From contig NZ_SDEB01000032.1 in NCBI RefSeq assembly GCF_004522175.1, forward strand, positions 1-32,444: a DNA stretch of 32,444 bases. Direction: 5' to 3'. Source of the DNA: Paracoccus ravus (GTDB lineage Bacteria; Pseudomonadota; Alphaproteobacteria; Rhodobacterales; Rhodobacteraceae). The position numbers were made by a program, and so were the translations under genes. The notes under the pieces were generated by a model that was given only the letters and a program-made list of their open reading frames with translations, was not told where the DNA came from and ran no database searches. Below are positions 1 through 6,715 of the stretch, piece after piece (positions within the stretch are counted from its first letter, which is position 1; every line of letters starts with the position of its first letter).

Positions 1-606
1 CGCGCGGGGCACCGTGGTCAGATCGGCGATCTTGTGCAGCCCGAGGCGCGCGAGCCCCTCGGCCACGTCTGGCGCGATCTGCAAGGCGCTGACCGGCATC
101 GGGCCGAGCCGCGTCAGCAAGGCCCCTTCGGGGATCACCCCACCGCCCCGCCGCGCCAGGGCCCAGGCCGCGCCACGGGTCTCGGCAATGGCGCTTTTGG
201 CCGAGATCCCTGCCCGCGCGAGGCGGGCCTCGAGATCGGCGATCATCTCTGTCTCGCCACCGAAGAGATGGGCCACCCCGGAGATATCGACGATCAACCC
301 GTCGGCACCGCCCTTCGCGGCATGCGGTCCATAACGGCTGACCCAGCGGCGCAGTTCTTCAAGCGCCCTGCCCTCGCGCTCCGCGTCCGCCGGACGGGTG
401 GACAGCGAGGGGCAAATCGCCCGCGCATCCGCGAGCGCCATGCCCCGATGCAACCCGGCGCGGCTGGCGGCTTCGTTCAGGCAATGCAACTGCTCCGCGT
501 TCGACGCCCGCAGCGTCAACGCGAAAGGCCCCTCAAGGGGGCGGCGCCTCAGGCTGATGTCGCTCGCCAGCCTGGGGAACCAGATGGAAAGCAGCCGTCT
601 CGCCAT
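1..606 (-). CDS. imuB: ImuB, Y-family polymerase-like mutagenesis protein (3' end beyond window)
   Basis: The frame opens with ATG at 606 (MARRLLSIWFPRLASDISLR) and stays open to the window edge, so about 200 N-terminal residues are visible. It reads as the N-terminal palm/fingers part of a DinB/UmuC-like protein: the opening LSIWFPRL, then GMALADARAICP, DGLIVDISGVAHLFGGE and LARAGISAKSAIAETRGAAWALAR. In the family, ImuB is a catalytically inactive Y-family protein that bridges ImuA, DnaE2 and the beta clamp during SOS mutagenesis. Its start lies 74 bp inside the end of imuA, so the two genes are probably translationally coupled. The C-terminal half, with the clamp-binding motif, is outside the window. 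Identification is confident; activity cannot be judged. Confidence 0.88.
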   Translation of the reverse strand, partial: MARRLLSIWFPRLASDISLRRRPLEGPFALTLRASNAEQLHCLNEAASRAGLHRGMALADARAICPSLSTRPADAEREGRALEELRRWVSRYGPHAAKGGADGLIVDISGVAHLFGGETEMIADLEARLARAGISAKSAIAETRGAAWALARRGGGVIPEGALLTRLGPMPVSALQIAPDVAEGLARLGLHKIADLTTVPRA

Positions 607-1165
607 TCCAACTCACATCATAGGTTCCAGTTGTTCCCTTTTTGTTCTTAATAAGACTCCAGCGCTGATGAGTCGAGTCTGCAGTCCCGGCAAGCGGATC
701 ACATGTCCAGCGGGTCTCGGCGGCATTGCTGCCCCTGCCCTTCCGGATCAGCATGAGACCTGTCGTTCCCCCCGCCTCGGCAGCCAGCTGCAGCCTACGG
801 CCCACGGTCAGCGAGAGCGGCTTTTCCGGAGCGGCGATCACCAGAGCAACCGGTCGCGTCCGCAACGCCTCCTCCGTGGCCCAGAGCAGATCGGTTTCCG
901 TGCAGGTTTCCACGAGATGCAGACGTTCTGCCACCGCCTCCGGCAATGCCAGAGGCATCGGGCGATCGCGATCATGCGCGAGGCAGATCCAGAACACCGG
1001 GCCGGTCACCCGCGCCGCCTGGAACAGGGCAAACCCGCTCCGGCCCTGCCCTTCGACCTCGTGGACACGGGCGTTCAGCAGATGAAAGGGATCGGTGGCT
1101 GCCGCGAAGGACCTGTCAGGCGGGGTCTGCACGAGTGCCCTCCGCAACGATCTGCAGCAAACCAT
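533..1165 (-). CDS. imuA: ImuA, RecA-like SOS mutagenesis accessory protein
   Basis: 210 residues, close to the usual size of short alphaproteobacterial ImuA proteins. The central part (GFALFQAARVTGPVFWICLA, then LHLVETCTETDLLWATEEAL and RTRPVALVIAA) follows the RecA-like fold of ImuA. The C-terminal LIKNKKGTTG segment is a recognisable ImuA feature. ImuA works with ImuB and DnaE2 in damage-induced mutagenesis. The gene overlaps imuB by 74 bp downstream and the SRAP gene by 50 bp upstream, so the three form one packed transcription unit. The start at 1165 is the longest option; a GTG near 1132 (VQTPPDR) is possible and would reduce the upstream overlap. Confidence 0.82.
   Translation of the reverse strand: MVCCRSLRRALVQTPPDRSFAAATDPFHLLNARVHEVEGQGRSGFALFQAARVTGPVFWICLAHDRDRPMPLALPEAVAERLHLVETCTETDLLWATEEALRTRPVALVIAAPEKPLSLTVGRRLQLAAEAGGTTGLMLIRKGRGSNAAETRWTCDPLAGTADSTHQRWSLIKNKKGTTGTYDVSWNGETAAFHLVPQAGERHQPEAPPP
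633..647 (-). promoter_or_regulatory. LexA-box-like sequence inside imuA
   Basis: On the minus strand this reads GAAC-N7-GAAC, equal to the GTTC-N7-GTTC spacing of alphaproteobacterial LexA operators, and it ends 27 bp before the imuB start. It falls exactly on the KNKKGT codons of imuA, a segment that appears conserved in ImuA proteins, so the match may be a by-product of coding constraint. Confidence 0.25.
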
Positions 1166-1796
1166 CCGGCAATGGCCGCTGGAGTTTGAGGGCCTCGGGC
1201 GTGTCTGCGGTCAGCCAGATCCGCCATTCCTCGGGACGCGTCAATACGACGGGCATCGCCTTCGGGTGGATGGGCCGGATCTCCGCATTCGGCGCGCAAG
1301 TGAGAAAGGCGAAGAGTTCGGTGGTCACTTCGCCCTCTTTCAGTTTCCGGACCGAGGTCCATTCGGTGCGGATCCCGGCGAAGAAACCGAGCGGTCGGTC
1401 CTGCGCCAGGGCGAACCAGATAGGATGGTTCCGCGGCGCCCCTGCCCGGCCGTCGAGCTCCGAGAAACTGGTAAAGGGCACGAGGCAACGATGCTCCATC
1501 CCGAGCCAGCGCCGCCAATGGGGAGAACCGGTATTGCGGATATGCGTCACGCCGGGATCCCTGCGCTTGCCTGTCAGATAGACCGGCGGTGTCGGCATGC
1601 CCCAACGCGCCGTGGTGAGGGACCAGTTGCCCGCCTCGCCGCGACGAATGATCGGGGCGGGATAGTCGGGAAAGATCCCCGGCGCAGCTGCCAGGTTGCC
1701 CGCACTGTCGATGAGCTCCTCACCTTGCTCCAGCACGTCGCGGAACACCTGCCGCATCGCGTCCTGGCTTTTGGTCTGGGAATACAGGTTGCAGAT
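1116..1796 (-). CDS. SRAP/YedK-family abasic-site protein lacking a standard start codon
   Basis: SRAP (HMCES/YedK) proteins crosslink to abasic sites in single-stranded DNA through Cys2, exposed after removal of the initiator Met. Family landmarks are clear: NLYSQTKSQDAMRQVF, SLTTARWGMP, THIRNTGSPHWRRWLG, the RCLVPFTSFSEL segment and the active-site His in IRPIHPKAMPVVL. The codon before the expected catalytic Cys (TGC at 1791-1793) is ATC (1794-1796), not ATG. Reading upstream in frame there is no ATG, GTG or TTG before a TAG stop. The first ATG inside the gene (1757, MRQVF) would yield a protein without the catalytic Cys. Either ATC is used, or the gene has lost its start, or the base is a sequencing error. 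It leads into imuA, a typical SOS neighbourhood. Confidence 0.75.
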   Translation of the reverse strand: MCNLYSQTKSQDAMRQVFRDVLEQGEELIDSAGNLAAAPGIFPDYPAPIIRRGEAGNWSLTTARWGMPTPPVYLTGKRRDPGVTHIRNTGSPHWRRWLGMEHRCLVPFTSFSELDGRAGAPRNHPIWFALAQDRPLGFFAGIRTEWTSVRKLKEGEVTTELFAFLTCAPNAEIRPIHPKAMPVVLTRPEEWRIWLTADTPEALKLQRPLPDGLLQIVAEGTRADPA

Positions 1797-2192
1797 GACA
1801 TCACCTCGCAGTGGCCCGGCAGGAGAACGGTGGAGAAGCTATCTGGTTTCGCATCAGGATCTATCTTTCTGATCCTGCAGACGGTCCATGGCGTTGCAGG
1901 GATGTCGGCGCCTTCATCATGATCCAGAGTCATGCCGATGTTTTTGCTCAGTTGGCCTATGTCTCAGCCTTGCTGAAATACGACCATCAGGCGGCGTTCA
2001 CCTGCGCATAGCAGTACGCTCAGCCAATGGGCTTCCACCTTCCGGCGCCATTGGTGCACGATACTCCTGATCCTGGGCCGAGATCCCCCCGGTTTCGGCC
2101 GACCATTCGGCTTGAGACTGCACGCTAGAGTCCAGCGCTGCTGGTAGCTTGGCGCTACGATGGTCAAAGCGATGCGAAAGGAGAACACTGCC
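1797..2192. other. No recognisable gene (396 bp)
   Basis: This stretch lies between the SRAP gene and the first recognisable dnaE2 remnant. Short open frames exist on both strands but none resembles a known family or carries a convincing ribosome-binding site. It would have to contain the promoter of the SRAP-imuA-imuB unit; I do not see a clean GTTC-N7-GTTC LexA box in it. Confidence 0.5.
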
Positions 2193-2574
2193 AAGATCGC
2201 ATTGCCACGCGGCAATGCCTATACCAATGTCGAGACCCTTTGGCCCCGGCTGGGGTCCGTCCCGACGCGCTGGGACGGCTGGCCGAGACGGATGCCTTCG
2301 CAAACCTTGGTGAGAGCCATAACGGTGCGCCATGGCAGAACAAGGCCCTGCCTGTGCGAAACCTCGGCCGCTGTTCGGGACGGCTGGAAAAGGGGCAGGA
2401 GGCCGTTGTTGATCTGTTGCCGGTGAGTTTTGCCAAGAGGTGATCGCGGATTACCTGCGTCTATGCTTGTCCTTGCGCGATCATCCGCTGGAGTAGCTGC
2501 GGCCGAATCTGCTCGAAGATTTACCGAACACGAGATTGATCGAAGCGTGGGGCAGGGCGGTGGTTACCGGCACT
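2193..2574 (+). pseudogene. dnaE2: Degenerate fragments of error-prone DNA polymerase DnaE2/ImuC
   Basis: Three consecutive pieces in different frames follow the order of a DnaE2 C-terminal region. 2193-2265 reads KIALPRGNAYTNVETLWPRL, like the DnaE2 segment before its helix-hairpin-helix. 2252-2311 reads GVRPDALGRLAETDAFANLG, like its LERLAEADAF helix. 2440-2493 reads VIADYLRLCLSLRDHPLE, like the DYxxLxLSLKxHP motif, followed by an in-frame TAG and then LRPNLLEDL. Frameshifts and the stop show it is dead. DnaE2 normally follows imuA-imuB on the same strand; here the remnant is on the opposite strand on the other side of the SRAP gene, so the locus has been rearranged. The polymerase catalytic part is absent. 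Confidence 0.58.
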
Positions 2575-2778
2575 TTGAATGCATCGATGATCTATTGCTG
2601 CAGCTTGGTTGTCTCGGCGGCCTGCGTCTGATCGGTTTGGGACTCGAAAGGACTGGAAAGAAGGAGCGACCGCCCGAGCATCGCGCCGATTATCGCGTGC
2701 AAACATGAAAACTGTTCCTGAGCAAGAATTTCCTTTGAAGTGGATAGATGGCATCGTGTCAGCGGTAGCAACGTTTTG

Positions 2779-2794
2779 GTTCACAGCTGTGAAC
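2779..2794. promoter_or_regulatory. parS: parS partition site (RepB-binding palindrome)
   Basis: GTTCACAGCTGTGAAC is a perfect 16-bp palindrome and fits the repABC parS consensus GTTnnCnGCnGnnAAC at every fixed position. It abuts repC; its last base is the last base of the repC stop codon. Downstream of repC is one of the known parS positions in repABC plasmids. RepB encoded at 4130-5098 is the expected ligand. I saw no second copy in the window. Confidence 0.85.
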
Positions 2795-3948
2795 TATAAG
2801 ATTGGACGTGCAGGGCGTTGTATTGAACGAACCATCGAAGTTGCGGAGAATGTTCCGGTAAAAGCTTTGGACGATAGCCGAGCAAGATAAGCACTTGGAG
2901 TTCGTATCTCGCTGAAACGTTCAAGAATCACAGCCAATGTTGCCGTAGCGTTTTCCACGCCCATAAGGGCTTTAGCGTTTTCCCAAACTTGACGCGTAAT
3001 TCCGGTCATAGGACGCACCTGTTCAGCTAAGGAGATGAGGTCTCTCCAGTGCTTCACTGGATGCAGGGCATAGCTGAGTATCTCTTGGCAGTTTGCTATA
3101 ACCATTCCGAGTGGAATTCGAGATTCTTGGGGCAGTCGCTTCGCGGTCTCTGGGCAATTTTCAGAATCTTTTCTTTCTTTAATATGATTCTGATAGTGCT
3201 GCTCAATTTCGGCAGTATTGGTGCTCATTTTTGCTGTTTTCTGACACTTCTCGGGACACGAAGTGCTGTGGAGGCTGGCGATAGCCTCTTTCAGTTCGTG
3301 TTGCCGGACGCGGAGTTCTTGCTCTGAAAGCTTCCGGCGAAGCTCGCTTGCTATACGGATGGCAAGCGCGGTGTAGGTATCGAACTCTTCGCTTGGCGCT
3401 GTCTTGGCGTGATATTCGACAAGCCCAGCCAAGTCCCTGCGCATCAAGCTTACAGTTTCCCTGAGGTCTCGCAGGTGTTCATCTCTGATGCGGGTATTAT
3501 GGGCTTCGGCGGCAATCTCGGTGAAGCGTTCGATAAGCGGAGCCAAGTCAAATCCAAAGGCGTGGCTCCCGGATAGCCCGCGCCTGACGTAGCGCTTGCC
3601 GTTCGGGCTGTCTCGACGCCCGAGCAGGCCTGAAGAAACGAGATTTCCTAAGTGTCGTCGCATTGTCGAACACGGCATTCCATGCAGTCGTTCGCAGATG
3701 GAGGTATTGGAGGGATAGATGATCAAAGGGCCTGAACCTTCGAGCATATCGCCCGGATGAAAGCTCAGCAGAGCTTGCAATATCCTCAGATCGCGATCTG
3801 TCACGCCGAATGCCTCACGCGCGGCAGTCAGTTCACGAAGCAGATGCCATTTGTTGACCGGCTCCAGTCTACCAGACGAAGGTGCGGCGATTGTGATTTG
3901 CGCAGCATCAATCGCGCGCCTAAACGACGTTACTGGGGCATAACCCAT
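2794..3948 (-). CDS. repC: RepC replication initiator
   Basis: 384 residues, near normal for RepC of repABC plasmids (about 400). The N-terminal domain shows the winged-helix region: NKWHLLRELTAAREAFGVTD, LRILQALLSFHPG, IYPSNTSICERLHGM, STMRRHLGNLVSSGLLGRRD and GKRYVRRG. The C-terminal domain carries WRDLISLAEQVRPMTGI and SAYLARLSSKAFTGTF. RepC is the limiting initiator and in studied repABC plasmids the origin lies inside repC. The last ten or so residues (SIQRPARPIL) look unlike a typical RepC tail, a slight truncation or divergence. The stop codon abuts parS. It is the third gene of the repABC unit, 181 bp after repB. Confidence 0.9.
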   Translation of the reverse strand: MGYAPVTSFRRAIDAAQITIAAPSSGRLEPVNKWHLLRELTAAREAFGVTDRDLRILQALLSFHPGDMLEGSGPLIIYPSNTSICERLHGMPCSTMRRHLGNLVSSGLLGRRDSPNGKRYVRRGLSGSHAFGFDLAPLIERFTEIAAEAHNTRIRDEHLRDLRETVSLMRRDLAGLVEYHAKTAPSEEFDTYTALAIRIASELRRKLSEQELRVRQHELKEAIASLHSTSCPEKCQKTAKMSTNTAEIEQHYQNHIKERKDSENCPETAKRLPQESRIPLGMVIANCQEILSYALHPVKHWRDLISLAEQVRPMTGITRQVWENAKALMGVENATATLAVILERFSEIRTPSAYLARLSSKAFTGTFSATSMVRSIQRPARPIL

Positions 3949-4129
3949 GTTTTTTCTTCACGAAGACAAAGAAAATCCCGCTGCAGAATCCTTTCCGGAC
4001 TTGCGGTAGATACCTCGGACGATTACCTTGGATTTGCTACGATCAAAGGGGTCTCGTGAGGGTAATGCTTTGCGGGACCTTTTCCTTGGCTAGTTCGTGC
4101 CTCCTTGTCTGTTGCTCTCTGCCTCTTCC
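3949..4129 (+). ncRNA. repB-repC intergenic region, probable counter-transcript RNA
   Basis: In repABC replicons the repB-repC gap encodes a short antisense RNA, opposite to repC, that limits RepC expression and sets incompatibility. The gap here is 181 bp. On the plus strand it holds a stem at 4046-4056 pairing with 4073-4083 (core GGTCTCG with CGGGACC, including G-U pairs), followed by TTCC. This would suit the terminator of a plus-strand RNA. I cannot place the RNA 5' end; no convincing -35/-10 pair stands out. Confidence 0.5.
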
Positions 4130-5098
4130 TCAGCCGCGCTTTTTCCAGCGGGCGTGAAGTTCTTCGATGGCGTTACCGACCTCGTTCTGCAGCCAATCCG
4201 CGAATTTTGGATCGTCGATCCGCAGATCGACCCGCAGGCCGTTTTTCGTCCGGCTGATCTTTCCCGCCGGTTTCCCGGCAAGGGTCAGGCGCTCCGCTGC
4301 CTTTCGCTCTGCTGAAGCAGGCAGGGCGGCCAACTTGCGCAAGCGGCGCGTTATCGCCTCGAATGCTGCAACCGACGGGTCGGCAACTTCCACGTCTGTC
4401 TGTGTGCGGGTCTCTTGGGCTAGCTCGATTAAGCCTGTCAGGTCCGGATTTGTGGTGTCGAGGTCCTTAACCAGCGCCTCCCAGCGCGGGCGACCGATGC
4501 CATGGGCTGGACCAATTGCTTGGGCGAGGTCGCGCCCTACCGCACGCGCGACGGACAGTGCCATCGAAATCGCGGATTTGGTGACGTTCAGAACCTCTGC
4601 CACCTCGATTTGGGTGCCAAAGCCGGCCTCGGTCAATTCCTGCGCGAACAGGGCGCGCTCAATGAAGCTCAGATCCCGACGCGCGGTGTTTTCGGACGCC
4701 TGTGCCCGCAGGGCACTCTTGTCATCCATCGCCGCAATCATCGCGCGGACTTTGTCGACTCGCTCCGACGCGCGTACGGCTTCAAGGCGGCGACGGCCAT
4801 AGACCAGCAAATAGCGATCGGAGTCTGCTGGGTCGCGGCGCACGAGGATCGGAACGGTCTGTCCGACGGCCTCGATCGAGAGGCGCAGATCCTCGACATC
4901 CTTTGGATCCAGCCGGTCGGCCTTGCGGTCGTCTGCGATCTGTTCTGGATCAAGCTCCCAGATCCGATGGCCATCCACGGCGTCTCGCGCCGAGCGCAAG
5001 GCTCGGTTCGTGACCATCATCGAAGGTGTACTCGTGTTTCCTGCAACGGGGGCCAGGCTGTCCAGAAAGGACATGCGGCGCTTCTTACTGTCGCTCAT
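4130..5098 (-). CDS. repB: RepB, ParB-family partition protein
   Basis: 322 residues from the ATG at 5098 (MSDSKKRRMSFLDSL), whose ATGA overlaps the repA stop; this coupling decides the start over an in-frame ATG at 5110. ParB landmarks in order: IADDRKADRLDPKDVEDLRL with GQTVPILVRR (about residues 55-88), YGRRRLEA (100-107), the CTPase-type ENTARRDLSFIERA (136-149), and a helix-turn-helix around 160-190 (GTQIEVAEVLNVTKSAISMA). The C-terminal part should dimerise. RepB loads on parS (2779-2794) and stimulates RepA to segregate the replicon. Confidence 0.94.
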   Translation of the reverse strand: MSDSKKRRMSFLDSLAPVAGNTSTPSMMVTNRALRSARDAVDGHRIWELDPEQIADDRKADRLDPKDVEDLRLSIEAVGQTVPILVRRDPADSDRYLLVYGRRRLEAVRASERVDKVRAMIAAMDDKSALRAQASENTARRDLSFIERALFAQELTEAGFGTQIEVAEVLNVTKSAISMALSVARAVGRDLAQAIGPAHGIGRPRWEALVKDLDTTNPDLTGLIELAQETRTQTDVEVADPSVAAFEAITRRLRKLAALPASAERKAAERLTLAGKPAGKISRTKNGLRVDLRIDDPKFADWLQNEVGNAIEELHARWKKRG

Positions 5099-6282
5099 TT
5101 GCGCCCCCAAGTTTCTTGGATCAGTTGTGCGATCTCGTCATTTACGGCGTTCACGCTTTCCATTGCCCGGTCGTAGGTCGAGCGCGTGAAGGCCGATCTA
5201 TCTACCTCGTAAAGCGTCTGTTTGGTCAGGCCGGCATCGGAAATTGCAGTCGATTTAAGCATCGGTGCGTTCAACACATTGTCGCCATACATCGTTCTCA
5301 GGAATGCGACGATTCGATTCTGCGGTGAATCCGTCGGTTCATAGCGGGTCAGAAGATAACGCATCCAGTCATGCGACATGTCCGCTCCGCTTTCTGCAAT
5401 CACGTCCATCAGATCTGCTGTCATGCGCAGGAACTGGCTCATCGACATGACGTCCAGCATCTCGGGATGGATCGTGACGAGCACGCCTGTCGCTGCCGAG
5501 AGGGCGGACATGGTGAGGAAGCCCAGTTGCGGCGGGCAATCGATGACGACGACGTCGTAATCATTGTCGACCTGCGAAAGGGCCTCGCGAACGCGGAAGA
5601 AGAACAGCCCCGCATTTCCCTGAGCCAGAGCGCGCGGTGTGTCGTGTTCGAACTCCATGAGTTCGAGGTTGCCGGGAATCAGGTCCAGATTCGGAATGTA
5701 GGTCTTGCGGATGACACTGCTGATCGGGGCAGGGGAGTCGTAGCGAATTGCGTCGTAAAGCGTTCCACCCTCCAGCAGGTCATATTCCGGCTGCACGCCA
5801 TGCAGTGCCGTCAGTGAGGCCTGAGGGTCGAGGTCGATCGCGAGTACCCGGTAACCTTTCAGCGCCAGTCTTTGTGCCAAATGCGCAGAGGCCGTCGTCT
5901 TGCCGGAACCGCCCTTAAAGTTCATTACGCCGATGATCTGAAGATGATCACCGTCGCGCCTTCCTGGCAGGTAATCGCCCGGCCTTCTTGCCGTTTTTTC
6001 AAGGAGTTCGCGTAGATCCTGCAGGTCTTGAGCAGAATAGAGACGTCGGTTCCCGGAGGTCACCTCGGGCGAAGGACCCTTGCCGTCGAGATGCAACTTC
6101 CGCAGATAGCTGTCATTCACATCCAGCAAAGTTGCTGCTTCGCCGGAGGTGAATTTACGCATGGTCTTGCTTGCATCCGGTGGGAACAAGCTTTCCCGCT
6201 GGGCGTGCAGCTGATTGGCGAGCCATTCCGAGTGTTGTCGGATAACGGAATTCAGATCATCCTGAACGTTGTCTTTTCCCAT
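5095..6282 (-). CDS. repA: RepA, ParA-family partition ATPase and repABC autorepressor
   Basis: 395 residues from ATG 6282 (MGKDNVQDDL). A GTG at 6309 would add nine residues but is less likely. An N-terminal MerR-like helix-turn-helix (about 43-90, FTSGEAATLLDVNDSYLRKL) precedes the deviant Walker A of ParA proteins, NFKGGSGKTT (121-130). YDVVVIDCPPQLGFLTMSAL is the Walker A'/B region. RepA uses ATP hydrolysis to move RepB-parS complexes and, with RepB, represses the repABC promoter. It overlaps repB by 4 bp. Upstream, 6283-6409 should contain the promoter, divergent from the hipBA unit. Confidence 0.95.
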   Translation of the reverse strand: MGKDNVQDDLNSVIRQHSEWLANQLHAQRESLFPPDASKTMRKFTSGEAATLLDVNDSYLRKLHLDGKGPSPEVTSGNRRLYSAQDLQDLRELLEKTARRPGDYLPGRRDGDHLQIIGVMNFKGGSGKTTASAHLAQRLALKGYRVLAIDLDPQASLTALHGVQPEYDLLEGGTLYDAIRYDSPAPISSVIRKTYIPNLDLIPGNLELMEFEHDTPRALAQGNAGLFFFRVREALSQVDNDYDVVVIDCPPQLGFLTMSALSAATGVLVTIHPEMLDVMSMSQFLRMTADLMDVIAESGADMSHDWMRYLLTRYEPTDSPQNRIVAFLRTMYGDNVLNAPMLKSTAISDAGLTKQTLYEVDRSAFTRSTYDRAMESVNAVNDEIAQLIQETWGRK

Positions 6283-6409
6283 CTGCCGCCCTGCCCTCGT
6301 CGCGTTCACGGTTTTTGGCGTTTAGCCGTGCTTTTTCGTGACTATCAGCAGAATCATTTCATCTTGCAAGATTTATTTGATGAGACGGCGCCGTGACCAT
6401 CTTGTATTC

Positions 6410-6470
6410 TGGTGTAAATTTGAGGAATATACACCACATTGAATAAAATTGAAAAATTCATTCTGGTGTA
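6410..6470 (+). promoter_or_regulatory. hipBA promoter with three TGGTGTA operator half-sites
   Basis: TGGTGTA occurs at 6410-6416 and 6464-6470 in direct orientation and as its inverse, TACACCA, at 6430-6436. The first two arms form an inverted repeat with a 13-bp spacer. TTGAGG (6420-6425) and TAAAAT (6444-6449), 18 bp apart, make a plausible promoter threaded through these sites. HipB-type antitoxins autorepress through such repeats, so this is the likely autoregulatory operator. Confidence 0.6.
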
Positions 6471-6472
6471 AA

Positions 6473-6715
6473 ATGGTCCGGATTCGTACAGTGTCAGAGC
6501 TAGGTCAGGCCCTGCGCCAAGCAAGGCGCGCGAAAGGTCTGACACAGGTCGAACTGGCTGCCTTGGCCGGCATACAGCCGCATCATATCTCGAACATCGA
6601 GAACGGTGCTACCAATCCTACCGCCAGTACGATCCTGACACTTCTGGCGGCACTTGAGTTGGACTGGCAGTTCAACACTCGATCAAAAGATACCGGTATA
6701 GGAGATATCTTCTGA
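6473..6715 (+). CDS. hipB: HipB-like antitoxin, XRE-family regulator
   Basis: 80 residues from ATG 6473 (MVRIRTVSELGQALRQARR); an in-frame TTG at 6449 would add eight residues but lies in the promoter. It is almost entirely a Cro/CI helix-turn-helix: LRQARRAKGLTQVELAALAG, then HHISNIENGATNPTASTILTLLAAL, the usual antitoxin layout. HipB dimers bind and inhibit HipA and repress their own operon. The stop overlaps the hipA start by one base (TGATG), so translation is coupled. The pair sits beside repABC and may help stabilise the replicon. Confidence 0.88.
   Translation: MVRIRTVSELGQALRQARRAKGLTQVELAALAGIQPHHISNIENGATNPTASTILTLLAALELDWQFNTRSKDTGIGDIF

Noticed and set aside
398..1189. Plus-strand open frame of 263 codons opposite imuA/imuB
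   Set aside because: The minus-strand frames encode recognisable ImuA and ImuB; the plus frame has no family resemblance.
2794..3948. RepC as a truncated pseudogene
   Set aside because: Only the last few residues look unusual; length and both domains are near normal, and parS follows directly.
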